DNA of 64,000 nucleotides from JAJRAN01 sp963827135 (GTDB lineage Archaea > Thermoplasmatota > Thermoplasmata > Methanomassiliicoccales > UBA472). The first letter of the stretch is position 1. Every line of letters starts with the position of its first letter. Positions 25,732 through 33,973 of this stretch are shown here, in pieces. The stretch is from positions 372,001-436,000 of the forward strand of contig CAWGZX010000005.1 of assembly GCA_963827135.1 (NCBI GenBank). Reading direction: 5' to 3'. The notes beneath the pieces are model-generated. The model searched no databases. It was not told the DNA's origin and saw nothing but the letters and a program-made list of their open reading frames with translations. The position numbers were made by a program, and so were the translations under genes.

Positions 25732-26712
25732 ATGGAATACCGGGCAGTGTGGATGGAAGGGGACAGAGTGGTCATGATCGACCAGCGCCTCATCCCCGAG
25801 CGATTCCACCTGGTGGGGTTCGCCCTCGTGGAGGAGGTGGCCAAGGCCATCAAGAACATGACCGTCCGAGGCGCTCCCGCTATCGGTGCCGCTGCCGCCT
25901 ACGGGATGGCCTTGGCCGCGATAAACGGTCAGGACCTGCAGGCTTCCGCCGCGCTATTGAAGTCGCAGCGGCCGACGGCCTTCGACCTCTTCTTCGCGGT
26001 AGACCATATGCTCGAATGCCTTTCGAGGGGCGAGCCCCCAGTGAGGGCGGCTAATGATTATGCAAACTCGATCGTGGAGAGGTGCAAGCGCATCGGGGAG
26101 CACGGCGAGGCGCTCATCCATGACGGGGGCAAGGTCATGACCCATTGCAACGCCGGGGCGCTGGCCACGGTGGACTATGGAACGGCTCTGGCTCCCATCC
26201 GCCTGGCCTGGCGGTCAGGCAAGCGGTTCTTCGTCTACGTTTCCGAGACCCGGCCGAGGCTCCAGGGCATGAAGCTCACGGCTTACGAGCTGAGGAACGA
26301 AGGCATACCGCACTCCATCATCGTGGACGGGGCATCGGGGCACTTCATGCGCCAAGGGGTGGACCTGGTGATCGTCGGTGCCGATCGAATTGCGGCGAAC
26401 GGGGACTTCGCCAACAAGGTCGGCACCTTCGAGAAGGCGGTCCTGGCCAAGGAGCTGAGCGTTCCATTCTACGTCGCAGCTCCCATCTCCACCTTCGACT
26501 TCGGCCTGGAATCAGGGAAGGGCATCGTCATCGAGGACCGGGGGGAGGAGGAAGTGACTTTCATCGAGGGAAAGAGGATAGCGCCGGAAGGCAGCGGTGC
26601 GCTCAACCCCTCCTTCGATATGACCCCCTCCAAGTACGTGCAGGGCTTCATTACCGAGGTGGGCGTTCTAGCCCCGAAGGAGATATCGAGGTTGAAGGGG
26701 GCGAGGCTGTGA
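25732..26712 (+). CDS. mtnA: Methylthioribose-1-phosphate isomerase family (MtnA-like)
   Basis: 326 residues from the ATG at 25732 (AGGGA upstream; a TTG at 25705 is possible). Converts the aldose 1-phosphate from methylthioadenosine to the ketose. Signatures: 'MTVRGAPAIGAAAAYG', 'THCNAGALAT' (catalytic Cys), 'GADRIAANGDFANKVGT' (catalytic Asp) and 'NPSFDMTPSKYVQGFITEVG'. Ribose-1,5-bisphosphate isomerase is the main alternative within the superfamily, but these motifs fit MtnA. GTGA overlap with a class II aldolase suggests a two-step salvage path. Confidence 0.9.
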   Translation: MEYRAVWMEGDRVVMIDQRLIPERFHLVGFALVEEVAKAIKNMTVRGAPAIGAAAAYGMALAAINGQDLQASAALLKSQRPTAFDLFFAVDHMLECLSRGEPPVRAANDYANSIVERCKRIGEHGEALIHDGGKVMTHCNAGALATVDYGTALAPIRLAWRSGKRFFVYVSETRPRLQGMKLTAYELRNEGIPHSIIVDGASGHFMRQGVDLVIVGADRIAANGDFANKVGTFEKAVLAKELSVPFYVAAPISTFDFGLESGKGIVIEDRGEEEVTFIEGKRIAPEGSGALNPSFDMTPSKYVQGFITEVGVLAPKEISRLKGARL

Positions 26713-27353
26713 AGCGCATCGAGGGCGAGGTCAGGAAGGAGATCATCGACTATGGTAAAGCGCTCTACGACAGGCGCCTCGTCACTGGAATGTCAGGGAA
26801 CATCTCGGGCAGGATCGACGACGATGCCATGATCATCACCCCCTCGGGACATTGCAAGGGCAATTTGAGGCCTTTCAAACTGGTTCGGATGCTCATAGAG
26901 AGCGGCAAGGTGACGGCGGGAAGCAACCCCTCCATGGAAACGCCCTTCCATCTCTCTTTCTATAGGACAAGGAAGGACATTGGCGGAGTGGTGCACGCGC
27001 ATCCGCTCTTCTGCACTTTACTGGCCTGCTCGGGAAGGACGGTCCGTACCGACTTCACGCCCGAGGGCTTGATCTACCTGGGGAAGGTGGCCTTCGTACC
27101 CTATGCCACCCCCGGCTCTAAGGAACTGGCGGAGAACCTGCAGGCGGCGATGCCCGAACGTAACGCGTTCATCATGGAGAACCATGGGGCAATAGCCGTG
27201 GGCAAGGACGTGGCTGAGGCCTACTACCGCCTCGAGACCTTGGAGTTCCTGGCGGAGATGCAGGTTAGGGCGGAAGGGGCTGGCGACGTCAAGGGGCTGA
27301 GGGAGGAAGAGGTTCGAAAGATCCTTGGAATGACCGCAGGGGGAGGGAGGTGA
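26709..27353 (+). CDS. Class II (fuculose-phosphate type) aldolase
   Basis: 214 residues from the GTG at 26709, overlapping the mtnA stop. Zinc ligands lie in 'VVHAHPLF' and 'MENHGAIAVG'; 'TGMSGNISGR' and 'IITPSGH' bind the phosphate. The family cleaves ketose-1-phosphates to dihydroxyacetone phosphate and an aldehyde. Next to MtnA it is the expected second enzyme of the DHAP shunt for methylthioadenosine or 5'-deoxyadenosine. A dehydratase (MtnB) role is the alternative for this superfamily. The nop5 ribosome site overlaps its stop. Confidence 0.87.
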   Translation: MKRIEGEVRKEIIDYGKALYDRRLVTGMSGNISGRIDDDAMIITPSGHCKGNLRPFKLVRMLIESGKVTAGSNPSMETPFHLSFYRTRKDIGGVVHAHPLFCTLLACSGRTVRTDFTPEGLIYLGKVAFVPYATPGSKELAENLQAAMPERNAFIMENHGAIAVGKDVAEAYYRLETLEFLAEMQVRAEGAGDVKGLREEEVRKILGMTAGGGR

Positions 27354-27357
27354 GCCG

Positions 27358-28443
27358 ATGATCGTGGTCACCAAGTGGTTCGGCGTCCTCCTCTGTGACA
27401 AGGAGACGGTGCGCAAGCACATCCTCTTCGAAAAGGACGCCAAGACCATAGCGGAGAAGTTAGCGGTGGTCCAGAGGGGCGGGATACTTGAGGAGGAGGA
27501 GCGCATCGCCGAAGGGTACAAGCGCATCAGGGTGGCCGACGCTCGGCTGTCGAAGATAGGCAAGCCCGAGGTGTACGATTCCTCGTTCATCAAGGCCGAG
27601 GACTACGGCTACGACATGGCGCTGATGCAGGCGGTGATGGTGCAGCTGGGCAAGATGAGGACCAGGGAGCCGCTGGCCTCGGATAAAGGACTTGTCCAGG
27701 CCATACGGGCCATCGACGACCTCATCGAGACCGTCAACGTGATGTCGGAGCGCCTGCATGAGTGGTACGGCCTGCATTTCCCCGAGCTCGGGGACTACGC
27801 CAAGGACGAGAGGTATGCGGACCTGATCGGCAGGCACGGCTACCGCGAGCCGATCCTCAAGGCCATCGATGTCCAGCTCGAGTCGGTGGGAGCGGAGATG
27901 CTGGAAGAGGATATCGCCGCCATCCAGGACCTGGCGCTGATCGTCAGCGAGCTGTACGAGACCAAGGCGCGCCTGGACGCCTATGTGCTCAAGACCATGG
28001 AGGAGAACGCCCCGAACCTGAACCGCTTGCTCACTGCGAACCTAGGGGCGAGGCTGATCTCCCTAGCTGGAGGCTTAGGGCGCTTGGCCAAGCTTCCTTC
28101 CTCCACCGTCCAGCTGCTTGGCGCCGAGAAGGCCATGTTCATGCATCTGCGGTCGGGGAAGGCGCCTCCCAAGCACGGCATCATCTTCCAACACCCGGCC
28201 ATCCATAAGGCGCCGTACTGGCAGAGGGGGAAGGTCGCCCGTTCCCTAGCCTCCAAGGCGGCCATCGCCGCCAGGGTGGACTTCTACAAAGGGGAGTTCA
28301 TCGGCGACAAGCTGGCCGAGGGCATGGAGAAGAGGATCAACGAGATCAAGGAGAAATACCCGGAGGCGCCGAAGCGGGAGAGGAGGGAGGCCCCAAGCAG
28401 GGGCAGGCATGGCCGGGGCGAATACCGCCAAAGAAGGCAATAG
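27358..28443 (+). CDS. nop5: Nop5, C/D-box sRNP core protein
   Basis: 361 residues. Scaffold that joins L7Ae, guide RNA and fibrillarin. It has the N-terminal fibrillarin-binding region, a central coiled coil and the Nop domain ('APNLNRLLTANLGARLISLA', 'LPSSTVQLLGAEKAMF', 'KHGIIFQHP'), ending in a basic Arg/Gly-rich tail. A perfect GGAGGTGA at 27346-27353 overlaps the upstream stop codon. Its partner fibrillarin gene is 11 kb away. Confidence 0.95.
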   Translation: MIVVTKWFGVLLCDKETVRKHILFEKDAKTIAEKLAVVQRGGILEEEERIAEGYKRIRVADARLSKIGKPEVYDSSFIKAEDYGYDMALMQAVMVQLGKMRTREPLASDKGLVQAIRAIDDLIETVNVMSERLHEWYGLHFPELGDYAKDERYADLIGRHGYREPILKAIDVQLESVGAEMLEEDIAAIQDLALIVSELYETKARLDAYVLKTMEENAPNLNRLLTANLGARLISLAGGLGRLAKLPSSTVQLLGAEKAMFMHLRSGKAPPKHGIIFQHPAIHKAPYWQRGKVARSLASKAAIAARVDFYKGEFIGDKLAEGMEKRINEIKEKYPEAPKRERREAPSRGRHGRGEYRQRRQ

Positions 28444-28467
28444 ACGGAAATCTGACCCTAGGTCGTC

Positions 28468-30723
28468 TCAGGAATATCTTCTTGGAAAGGCCAAGAGCTC
28501 GTCGGCCATCACGCATCTCGATTGCGCCAGTCCGGGGTCCGCTGAAAATTCCCCGACCTGATCTGCCTGGTTCGGTTCTACCAATTGTAAGCTGCCATCC
28601 GATGGGTCGTTGTCCGATGGATAATTGGCAACGTCGACCGGGGAGAGGTTGACAACGATGGTCGCGGAGGCGTTGAAGAAGTGCGAGACGTACAATTTGC
28701 CCTCACGGACATCGTACCCCAGGTCCATCACCCTCTTGCCCTTCAGGGGCTGCAGCTCCATGCTCAGGTTCCCATGGCTCGAACGCTCGATCACTTCCAC
28801 AGATAGCACCTGCCGCCCGCCCAGGTCGATGGAGATCGTCACCGGGACCAGCCAATAGCCTGCCGCCTTGGGGTCCTTACGGCTGACGTCGTACCCCATC
28901 TCCAACGAGGAGTTGAGGCGAACCGAAGTGGTATGCCTCGCGTACACATAGGAGGCGGCCTCGCCGTCCGTCGTCTTCCAGTTCTCGAATCCGAAGTTGT
29001 TCTTGGGGTCCACGATCCAGGACACGAGCCTTATGGCCTCCGAGGTCATGGGGTCGTTCCCCTCATGGTTGTAGACGCGCAGCAGACCGCCACGCGCAGC
29101 GATCTCCTGGACCTCGGCCCAGGGGGCGAAGTTGTCATCGGTCCTGAACTGGCGCTCCGCGTCCATCATGTCCATCGGACGGGCAGGCTGCCAGGAGCGA
29201 TCCGTGGCATCCCACCAGGGCTCGTTGATCAGCCACCAGCTGCCATACAGGGAGAAGTTGCCCGCGACCAGGTCCCCTTGGTTCGAGCTCGTGCCTTCGA
29301 TCCTGGTCCCTCGCATGTACTGCGCGAACATGATCTGGTAGGTGGCAGCGTTACCTGGGTTGGCCAGCGAGATATAGGTATCCCCATTGCCGACATAGGC
29401 GGGGTCGTCCCAGCGGCTGGCGAAGGCGTACTTCGATTCCAGGCGCTTGTGCATCAGCTCCGCCGAGGCCACGGCCTCGCTCCAGTTCTTACGCTTCCAA
29501 TCGAGGTAGTCATGAGGATAGTGCATTGCCAGCTCGGACTGCGAGACCAGGATGTCGTTGGAGTTCCCGGCCGTGGACTCTATGTAGGCTGTGAGAGGGT
29601 GGCTGAAGCCCCGATAAACTGCGGCCACGGTGCTGAGCCCGCTGCAGTCGTCGGTCCCTAGAACGCTGGCCCAGTCCCACCCGTTCCACCATCTAGCCAC
29701 CTCCGCGCCTGGTGCGGAGGAGGTGGTGGAAACCAGGAGGCGCTCCTTGAAATTGACCGGCCCGCCAGAGACCTCGACGTCCGTGGGCACGCTCCAGTCC
29801 ACGATACGTTCGTATGATGCCTGGTAAAGGTCCCCGTCGCGCTGTGCGGCGCGTCCTGAGATGCTGACATTGGCATCAATGGTCTTACCCTCGGCATCTA
29901 AGAGGGACACCGCCACCGGGTCTCCCTGGTCCACCGTGCACCACACCTGCGGGATGGTGGGATACGAGGACCCGAATGGTCGGATGGTGAGGTCGTCGAC
30001 CATCCAACCGCCGCTCACCGTCTGGAAATTGTACGCGGCCTCTGGCTCGATGTCGGAATTGGCGTAAAGCTCGATTGCTGGGGAGGTTACCGTGAGCTTC
30101 ACCAAGCGGTTCAGGAGGATCCCGGCGGAGGTGTGTCTGACCATGACCCTGACCACCGATGACCTGCTCTCGAATGAGACCACGTACCTGTCCGGGCGAC
30201 CCCCGTCGGATGTATTCCCAGAGGGGTAGGCTGGAAGGATGCCCGCGTCGATGAGCTGACGCGTCGCCCCCTTGATGAGGAAGACCCCCTCTTCGTCAGG
30301 GTTGCCAACGCACAGTTCCACGCCCAGCCTTGATTCGCCCTCGCCGGAGAGGATGGCCCGCAACCCGATTCGGCCAGGTTCCACCGAGCCATAGGAGCTA
30401 CCAGTGCGCGGGGCAAAGGCCTCGAAGGAAATGTTCCAGGTGGCCGAATCGACGTTCGGCTGGTAACGCGCCAGCATGCTCCGGTCGCTAGCGCGGAACA
30501 TGAGCCAAAGGGAGGCGTCGAGCACCACCACGTCCGTGGCCTCATTGCCCCGGAGCATGAGGTCCGGGACCGAGGAGGTCGTCCCGGTGGGGACGTCGGA
30601 GAAGGTGATCCTGCTGCCTGACCATGACCCATCGCTCGATGGCGCCCCTCCATACAACATCGAGGCTGAGAGTATCAGCGCCACCGAGAGCAGGATCAGG
30701 GCCACCTCCAACGCGGGCCGCAT
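28468..30723 (-). CDS. Large exported or membrane-anchored protein of unknown function
   Basis: 751 residues. Residues about 6-25 ('LEVALILLSVALILSA') form a signal peptide or single anchor; the rest is soluble and rich in Ser, Thr, Asp and Trp, so it should face outward. The middle contains 'HYPHDYLDWKRKNW' and 'YNHEGNDPMTSEA', vaguely like polysaccharide deacetylase regions of large archaeal surface proteins, but I cannot confirm this. The N-terminal half is beta-rich. It is convergent with nop5, with only 24 bases between stops. Confidence 0.6.
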   Translation of the reverse strand: MRPALEVALILLSVALILSASMLYGGAPSSDGSWSGSRITFSDVPTGTTSSVPDLMLRGNEATDVVVLDASLWLMFRASDRSMLARYQPNVDSATWNISFEAFAPRTGSSYGSVEPGRIGLRAILSGEGESRLGVELCVGNPDEEGVFLIKGATRQLIDAGILPAYPSGNTSDGGRPDRYVVSFESRSSVVRVMVRHTSAGILLNRLVKLTVTSPAIELYANSDIEPEAAYNFQTVSGGWMVDDLTIRPFGSSYPTIPQVWCTVDQGDPVAVSLLDAEGKTIDANVSISGRAAQRDGDLYQASYERIVDWSVPTDVEVSGGPVNFKERLLVSTTSSAPGAEVARWWNGWDWASVLGTDDCSGLSTVAAVYRGFSHPLTAYIESTAGNSNDILVSQSELAMHYPHDYLDWKRKNWSEAVASAELMHKRLESKYAFASRWDDPAYVGNGDTYISLANPGNAATYQIMFAQYMRGTRIEGTSSNQGDLVAGNFSLYGSWWLINEPWWDATDRSWQPARPMDMMDAERQFRTDDNFAPWAEVQEIAARGGLLRVYNHEGNDPMTSEAIRLVSWIVDPKNNFGFENWKTTDGEAASYVYARHTTSVRLNSSLEMGYDVSRKDPKAAGYWLVPVTISIDLGGRQVLSVEVIERSSHGNLSMELQPLKGKRVMDLGYDVREGKLYVSHFFNASATIVVNLSPVDVANYPSDNDPSDGSLQLVEPNQADQVGEFSADPGLAQSRCVMADELLAFPRRYS

Positions 30724-30740
30724 TGCCAGCCAATACCCTG

Positions 30741-30753
30741 ATAAAAGTATAAT
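30741..30753 (-). promoter_or_regulatory. TATA box for the exported protein gene
   Basis: The minus strand reads TTATACTTTTAT, about 20-25 bases before the ATG at 30723, so the transcript is probably leaderless or nearly so. Confidence 0.5.
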
Positions 30754-30827
30754 AGCCTAGGTCCGGAAGCCACCGGGGCGCCGATGGAATTGGCGCGATG
30801 AATGAGCACGGGTGGCGTTGGCTTAGG

Positions 30828-30836
30828 TTTATAAAC
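30828..30836 (+). promoter_or_regulatory. TATA box for aIF5A
   Basis: GTTTATAAA centred about 32 bases before the ATG at 30865, a textbook archaeal box A giving a very short leader. Confidence 0.7.
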
Positions 30837-30864
30837 CCCGGCAGATTTCCCTGAGTAGATACAT

Positions 30865-31248
30865 ATGTGGTCCCAAGCTGAAGTCAGGGAGCTCAAAGAA
30901 GGCCGATTCGTCGTCATCGACGAGGAGCCCTGCAAGATCCTGTCCATCACCACCTCCAAGCCCGGGAAGCATGGTGAGGCAAAGGCGCGCATCGACGCGG
31001 TTGGACTGTTCGATGAGAAGAAGCGCTCAATCGTCCACCCTGTCACTCATAAGGTCCAAGTCCCAATGATCGACAAGAGGAAGGCCCAGATCCTTGCCCT
31101 AGCAGGAGCTGAGGTCCAGCTCATGGACCTGGAGAACTTCGAGAACTTCTCCTTGTCCATCACCGACGAGTTCAAGGGACAGCTCCACCCTGGCGAGGAA
31201 GTGCTCTACATGATCGCCATGGGGCGGCGCAAGATAATGAAGATCTGA
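30865..31248 (+). CDS. eif5a: Translation initiation/elongation factor aIF5A
   Basis: 127 residues. Relieves ribosome stalling at difficult peptide bonds. The hypusine loop 'TSKPGKHGEAKARID' is present; Lys35 is the residue expected to be modified to (deoxy)hypusine. An N-terminal KOW-like SH3 barrel and a C-terminal OB fold are covered at full family length. Confidence 0.97.
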   Translation: MWSQAEVRELKEGRFVVIDEEPCKILSITTSKPGKHGEAKARIDAVGLFDEKKRSIVHPVTHKVQVPMIDKRKAQILALAGAEVQLMDLENFENFSLSITDEFKGQLHPGEEVLYMIAMGRRKIMKI

Positions 31249-31263
31249 GCGGATTCCAGGCTT

Positions 31264-31291
31264 GGGGCACTAACCCCCTTCATTCATTTTT
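31264..31291 (+). terminator. Possible transcription terminator after aIF5A
   Basis: GGGG and CCCC flank a six-base loop (31264-31277), followed by T-rich DNA ending in TTTTT at 31287-31291. Confidence 0.4.
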
Positions 31292-31341
31292 CTCCACATT
31301 CTATTGAGGTCGGATGGCAGCGAAATGGGACCGGTGAGAGG

Positions 31342-31929
31342 ATGGAGCTGACGGCGTTCTTCGCGGCCTTCACCATCATCCTCCTCGCCGAGCTGGGCGA
31401 CAAGTCGATGATCGCGGTCATCACCCTGTCCTCCAAGCACTCCAAGCGATTGGTCTTCACCGCCACCATCCTCGCTCTGACCTTGGTGTCCGCCGTCGGG
31501 GTGGTCGTGGGCCAGGTGATCTTCGACTATGTTCCCGAGAACATCATCACCATCGGTGCTGGCCTGCTCTTCCTGGCCTTCGGTGTCCTGACCATCGCCC
31601 TGCCGGAGAAGAGGAGCGAGCTCAAGGAGAGGAAGGAGGTGAGGTGGGGGGCCTTCTGGAGCACCTTCGCCTTGATGGCCATGATGGAGCTCGGGGACAA
31701 GACGCAGCTTTCCATAATCGCCCTCTCGGCGGAGTACGGGGAGCCCTGGCTCATCCTCATCGGGTCGGTCCTGGCCTTCGCGGTGGTGACTTTGGCAGGC
31801 GTGCTATTGGGCGCGGAGATCGGCAAGCGCGTGCCTGAGCGCTACATAAAACTAGGGAGCGCGGCCATCTTCATCATCTTCGGCCTGATATTCCTGATGC
31901 AAGGATTGTTCGGCCTCGAGCTTCTCTGA
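31342..31929 (+). CDS. GDT1/TMEM165 (UPF0016) family cation transporter
   Basis: 195 residues, almost all hydrophobic with about six membrane helices. The family hallmark E-x-G-D-[KR]-[ST] occurs twice, once in each inverted half: 'AELGDKSMIA' and 'MELGDKTQLS'. Members carry Mn2+ or Ca2+ in exchange for protons. GGTGAG lies at 31333-31338 before the ATG. Convergent with the GlmM-like gene, stop against stop. Confidence 0.9.
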   Translation: MELTAFFAAFTIILLAELGDKSMIAVITLSSKHSKRLVFTATILALTLVSAVGVVVGQVIFDYVPENIITIGAGLLFLAFGVLTIALPEKRSELKERKEVRWGAFWSTFALMAMMELGDKTQLSIIALSAEYGEPWLILIGSVLAFAVVTLAGVLLGAEIGKRVPERYIKLGSAAIFIIFGLIFLMQGLFGLELL

Positions 31930-33282
31930 TCATCCATCCAGGATCTCTTTTACCACTCGCTCGCAGCGGTCGGCGATCCTCTTCGCCGTGGCCTTGTCCT
32001 TGCCCTCGGAGTAGACGCGGAATATCGGCTCGGTCCCGGAGGGGCGGATGAGCGTCCAGCCGCCTTCGAAGAAGACCTTGACCCCGTCCGTGGTGTCGAC
32101 CTTGTTCGAGGAGAAGGCCTCGCATACCTGCCTCAGGACCTGCTCCTTGCGCTCGTCCGGGCAGCGCAGCTTGCGCTTGTCCAGCTGATAGGATGGCACC
32201 TTCTTGAGCAACGAGGAGAGCGATCCTTCGATGGAGACGACCTCCAGCATCTTGGCCGTGCTCATGGCCGCGTCCCGGCAGTACTGGTGCCGGGGGAAGA
32301 TCAGTCCCCCGTTCTCCTCGCCCCCGAAGACCGCTCCCACCTCCATCATCCTCCTCGCCACGATGGGGGCCCCGACGCGCGTATAAATGACCTCTCCGCC
32401 CGCGGCCTTCACCGCATCCTCGACGCATTGCGAGGTGGAGACAGGGGTGACCACGATGCCGCCCCCGTTCTCGGCCACCATGGCCGCGGACACGAGGGCC
32501 AGGCTCCTGTCGCCATAGACGTAGCGGCCCTTGTCGTCGATGAAGATCGCCCGGTCGGCATCCCCGTCCTGTGCTATGCCCAGGTCCGCACCCGACTCCT
32601 TGACCAGGGAGATGAGGTCGCCGAGATTCTCCTCCACTGGCTCCGAGGGATGGCCGGGGAAGGTCCCCTCGGGATTGCAGTTCAGCGTCGAAGCGCTCGC
32701 CCCCATTCTCTGCAGCAACGTCGGAGTGCACAGGGACCCGGCCCCGTTCGCGCAGTCCAGGACGACGCGTAGCTTCGCCCTCCTGATGGCATCGACGTCC
32801 ACCTGGCTGAGGACGGCCTTCTGATAGTAATCCATGGCGCCGGACGTGGGCAGTATAGCCCCTATCCCCCTCCAGTCCCTCTGGGCGAAGTCCTTGGAGA
32901 AGTAGATCCGCTCGATACCCTCCTCTCGGGAGCGGTGCATCTCCGTGCCGTCCGCGTCCACGGCCTTGATGCCGTTGAACTCTGGCGGGTTGTGTGAGGC
33001 GGTGATCATCACCCCGCCCGAGATCTCGCTGATCTTGACGAAGTACTGCAAAGCCGGGGTAGGAAGCGCGCCCAGGTCCAGGACATCGCAGCCCACTGAG
33101 GTCAGTCCCGCGGCCACGGCCGAGCGGATCATGTCCGCGCTGGTGCGGCAGTCGGTGGCCAACGCCACCTTGCCCTTCATGAACGTGCCTATCGCCCGGC
33201 CGACATCCAACGCCAGCTGAGGGCTCATGAACTCGTTCACCACGCCGCGCACGCCGTTGGTGCCGAAGAGCCGTTGCGACAT
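31930..33282 (-). CDS. Phosphoglucosamine/phosphomannomutase (second paralogue)
   Basis: 450 residues from the ATG at 33282; another ATG is directly upstream at 33285. All four phosphohexomutase motifs are intact: 'TASHNPPEFNG' (phosphoserine), 'QDGDADRA' (metal), 'GGEENGGLIF' (sugar) and 'RPSGTEPIFRVYSE' (phosphate). 'LFGTNGVRGVV' at the N-terminus is GlmM-like. It is the last gene of the ABC transporter/DUF47 operon, an unusual setting for a mutase. Confidence 0.88.
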   Translation of the reverse strand: MSQRLFGTNGVRGVVNEFMSPQLALDVGRAIGTFMKGKVALATDCRTSADMIRSAVAAGLTSVGCDVLDLGALPTPALQYFVKISEISGGVMITASHNPPEFNGIKAVDADGTEMHRSREEGIERIYFSKDFAQRDWRGIGAILPTSGAMDYYQKAVLSQVDVDAIRRAKLRVVLDCANGAGSLCTPTLLQRMGASASTLNCNPEGTFPGHPSEPVEENLGDLISLVKESGADLGIAQDGDADRAIFIDDKGRYVYGDRSLALVSAAMVAENGGGIVVTPVSTSQCVEDAVKAAGGEVIYTRVGAPIVARRMMEVGAVFGGEENGGLIFPRHQYCRDAAMSTAKMLEVVSIEGSLSSLLKKVPSYQLDKRKLRCPDERKEQVLRQVCEAFSSNKVDTTDGVKVFFEGGWTLIRPSGTEPIFRVYSEGKDKATAKRIADRCERVVKEILDG

Positions 33283-33286
33283 CATC

Positions 33287-33973
33287 CTACCTGGCCTTAT
33301 GCCTCTGGGAGACGAGCAGGAGGTGTATGATCTCCGCCGCATCGTTGCACTTGTCCGATGCGTTCTCCAGGCAGTGCAGGATGTCCCTCATAAGATAAAT
33401 GGCCTTGGGGTCGATGTCGGAGAAGAATATCTCCTTCTTGGTGCTGTAGTGCAGATCGTCCAGTATGTGCTCCTGCACCTTCACGGCCTTCTCGTACTTC
33501 ATCACCGCCTCCTCGTCCACGCCCAGGCTGTCGATGCAGCTCTTGAGCAACTTGGCCTCCTTGTCCAGCTCCTGGGTCATGGTGCAGTACTTGTTCCACA
33601 GGGTCACGGGGACGTTGACGCTGGCCTCGATGACCAGCTGTATGTTCATCCCCGCCTCCTTGGCCCAATCGGCCGCGAAGTCCATGCGGCGGATGAGGTG
33701 CATCATGTCCTCCCTCTCCTTGGAGGCGAGGTCGCCCTTGGAAAGCTCCTCGGTGATGCGGTCCTCCAGGTTGTCCGCCTCCTTCTCCGACAGCGCCGAG
33801 CGCCTGATGGCGTCCAGCGCGGCGTTCTTATCCGACTTGCACAGCGCAAGCACGGCCCGGTTCAGTTCCGTGATGGTGTCCGCCACCTTCTGCGCATGGT
33901 CGCGCAACAGGCTCATGACCACCGATTCCCTTCTCTTGCCGAACCAATCCAGCAAGGTCTCCTTCTCACTCAA
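33287..33973 (-). CDS. DUF47 / PhoU-like protein
   Basis: 228 residues, all helical, of the DUF47 (UPF0111) family, related to PhoU and usually linked to Pit-type phosphate transporters. Typical features: 'KEADNLEDRITEEL', then 'RRMDFAADWAKEA' and C-terminal 'LENASDKCNDAAEII'. No Pit gene is present; instead it overlaps by 8 bases the ATPase gene of an ABC transporter, so it may regulate that transporter. Confidence 0.85.
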   Translation of the reverse strand: MSEKETLLDWFGKRRESVVMSLLRDHAQKVADTITELNRAVLALCKSDKNAALDAIRRSALSEKEADNLEDRITEELSKGDLASKEREDMMHLIRRMDFAADWAKEAGMNIQLVIEASVNVPVTLWNKYCTMTQELDKEAKLLKSCIDSLGVDEEAVMKYEKAVKVQEHILDDLHYSTKKEIFFSDIDPKAIYLMRDILHCLENASDKCNDAAEIIHLLLVSQRHKAR

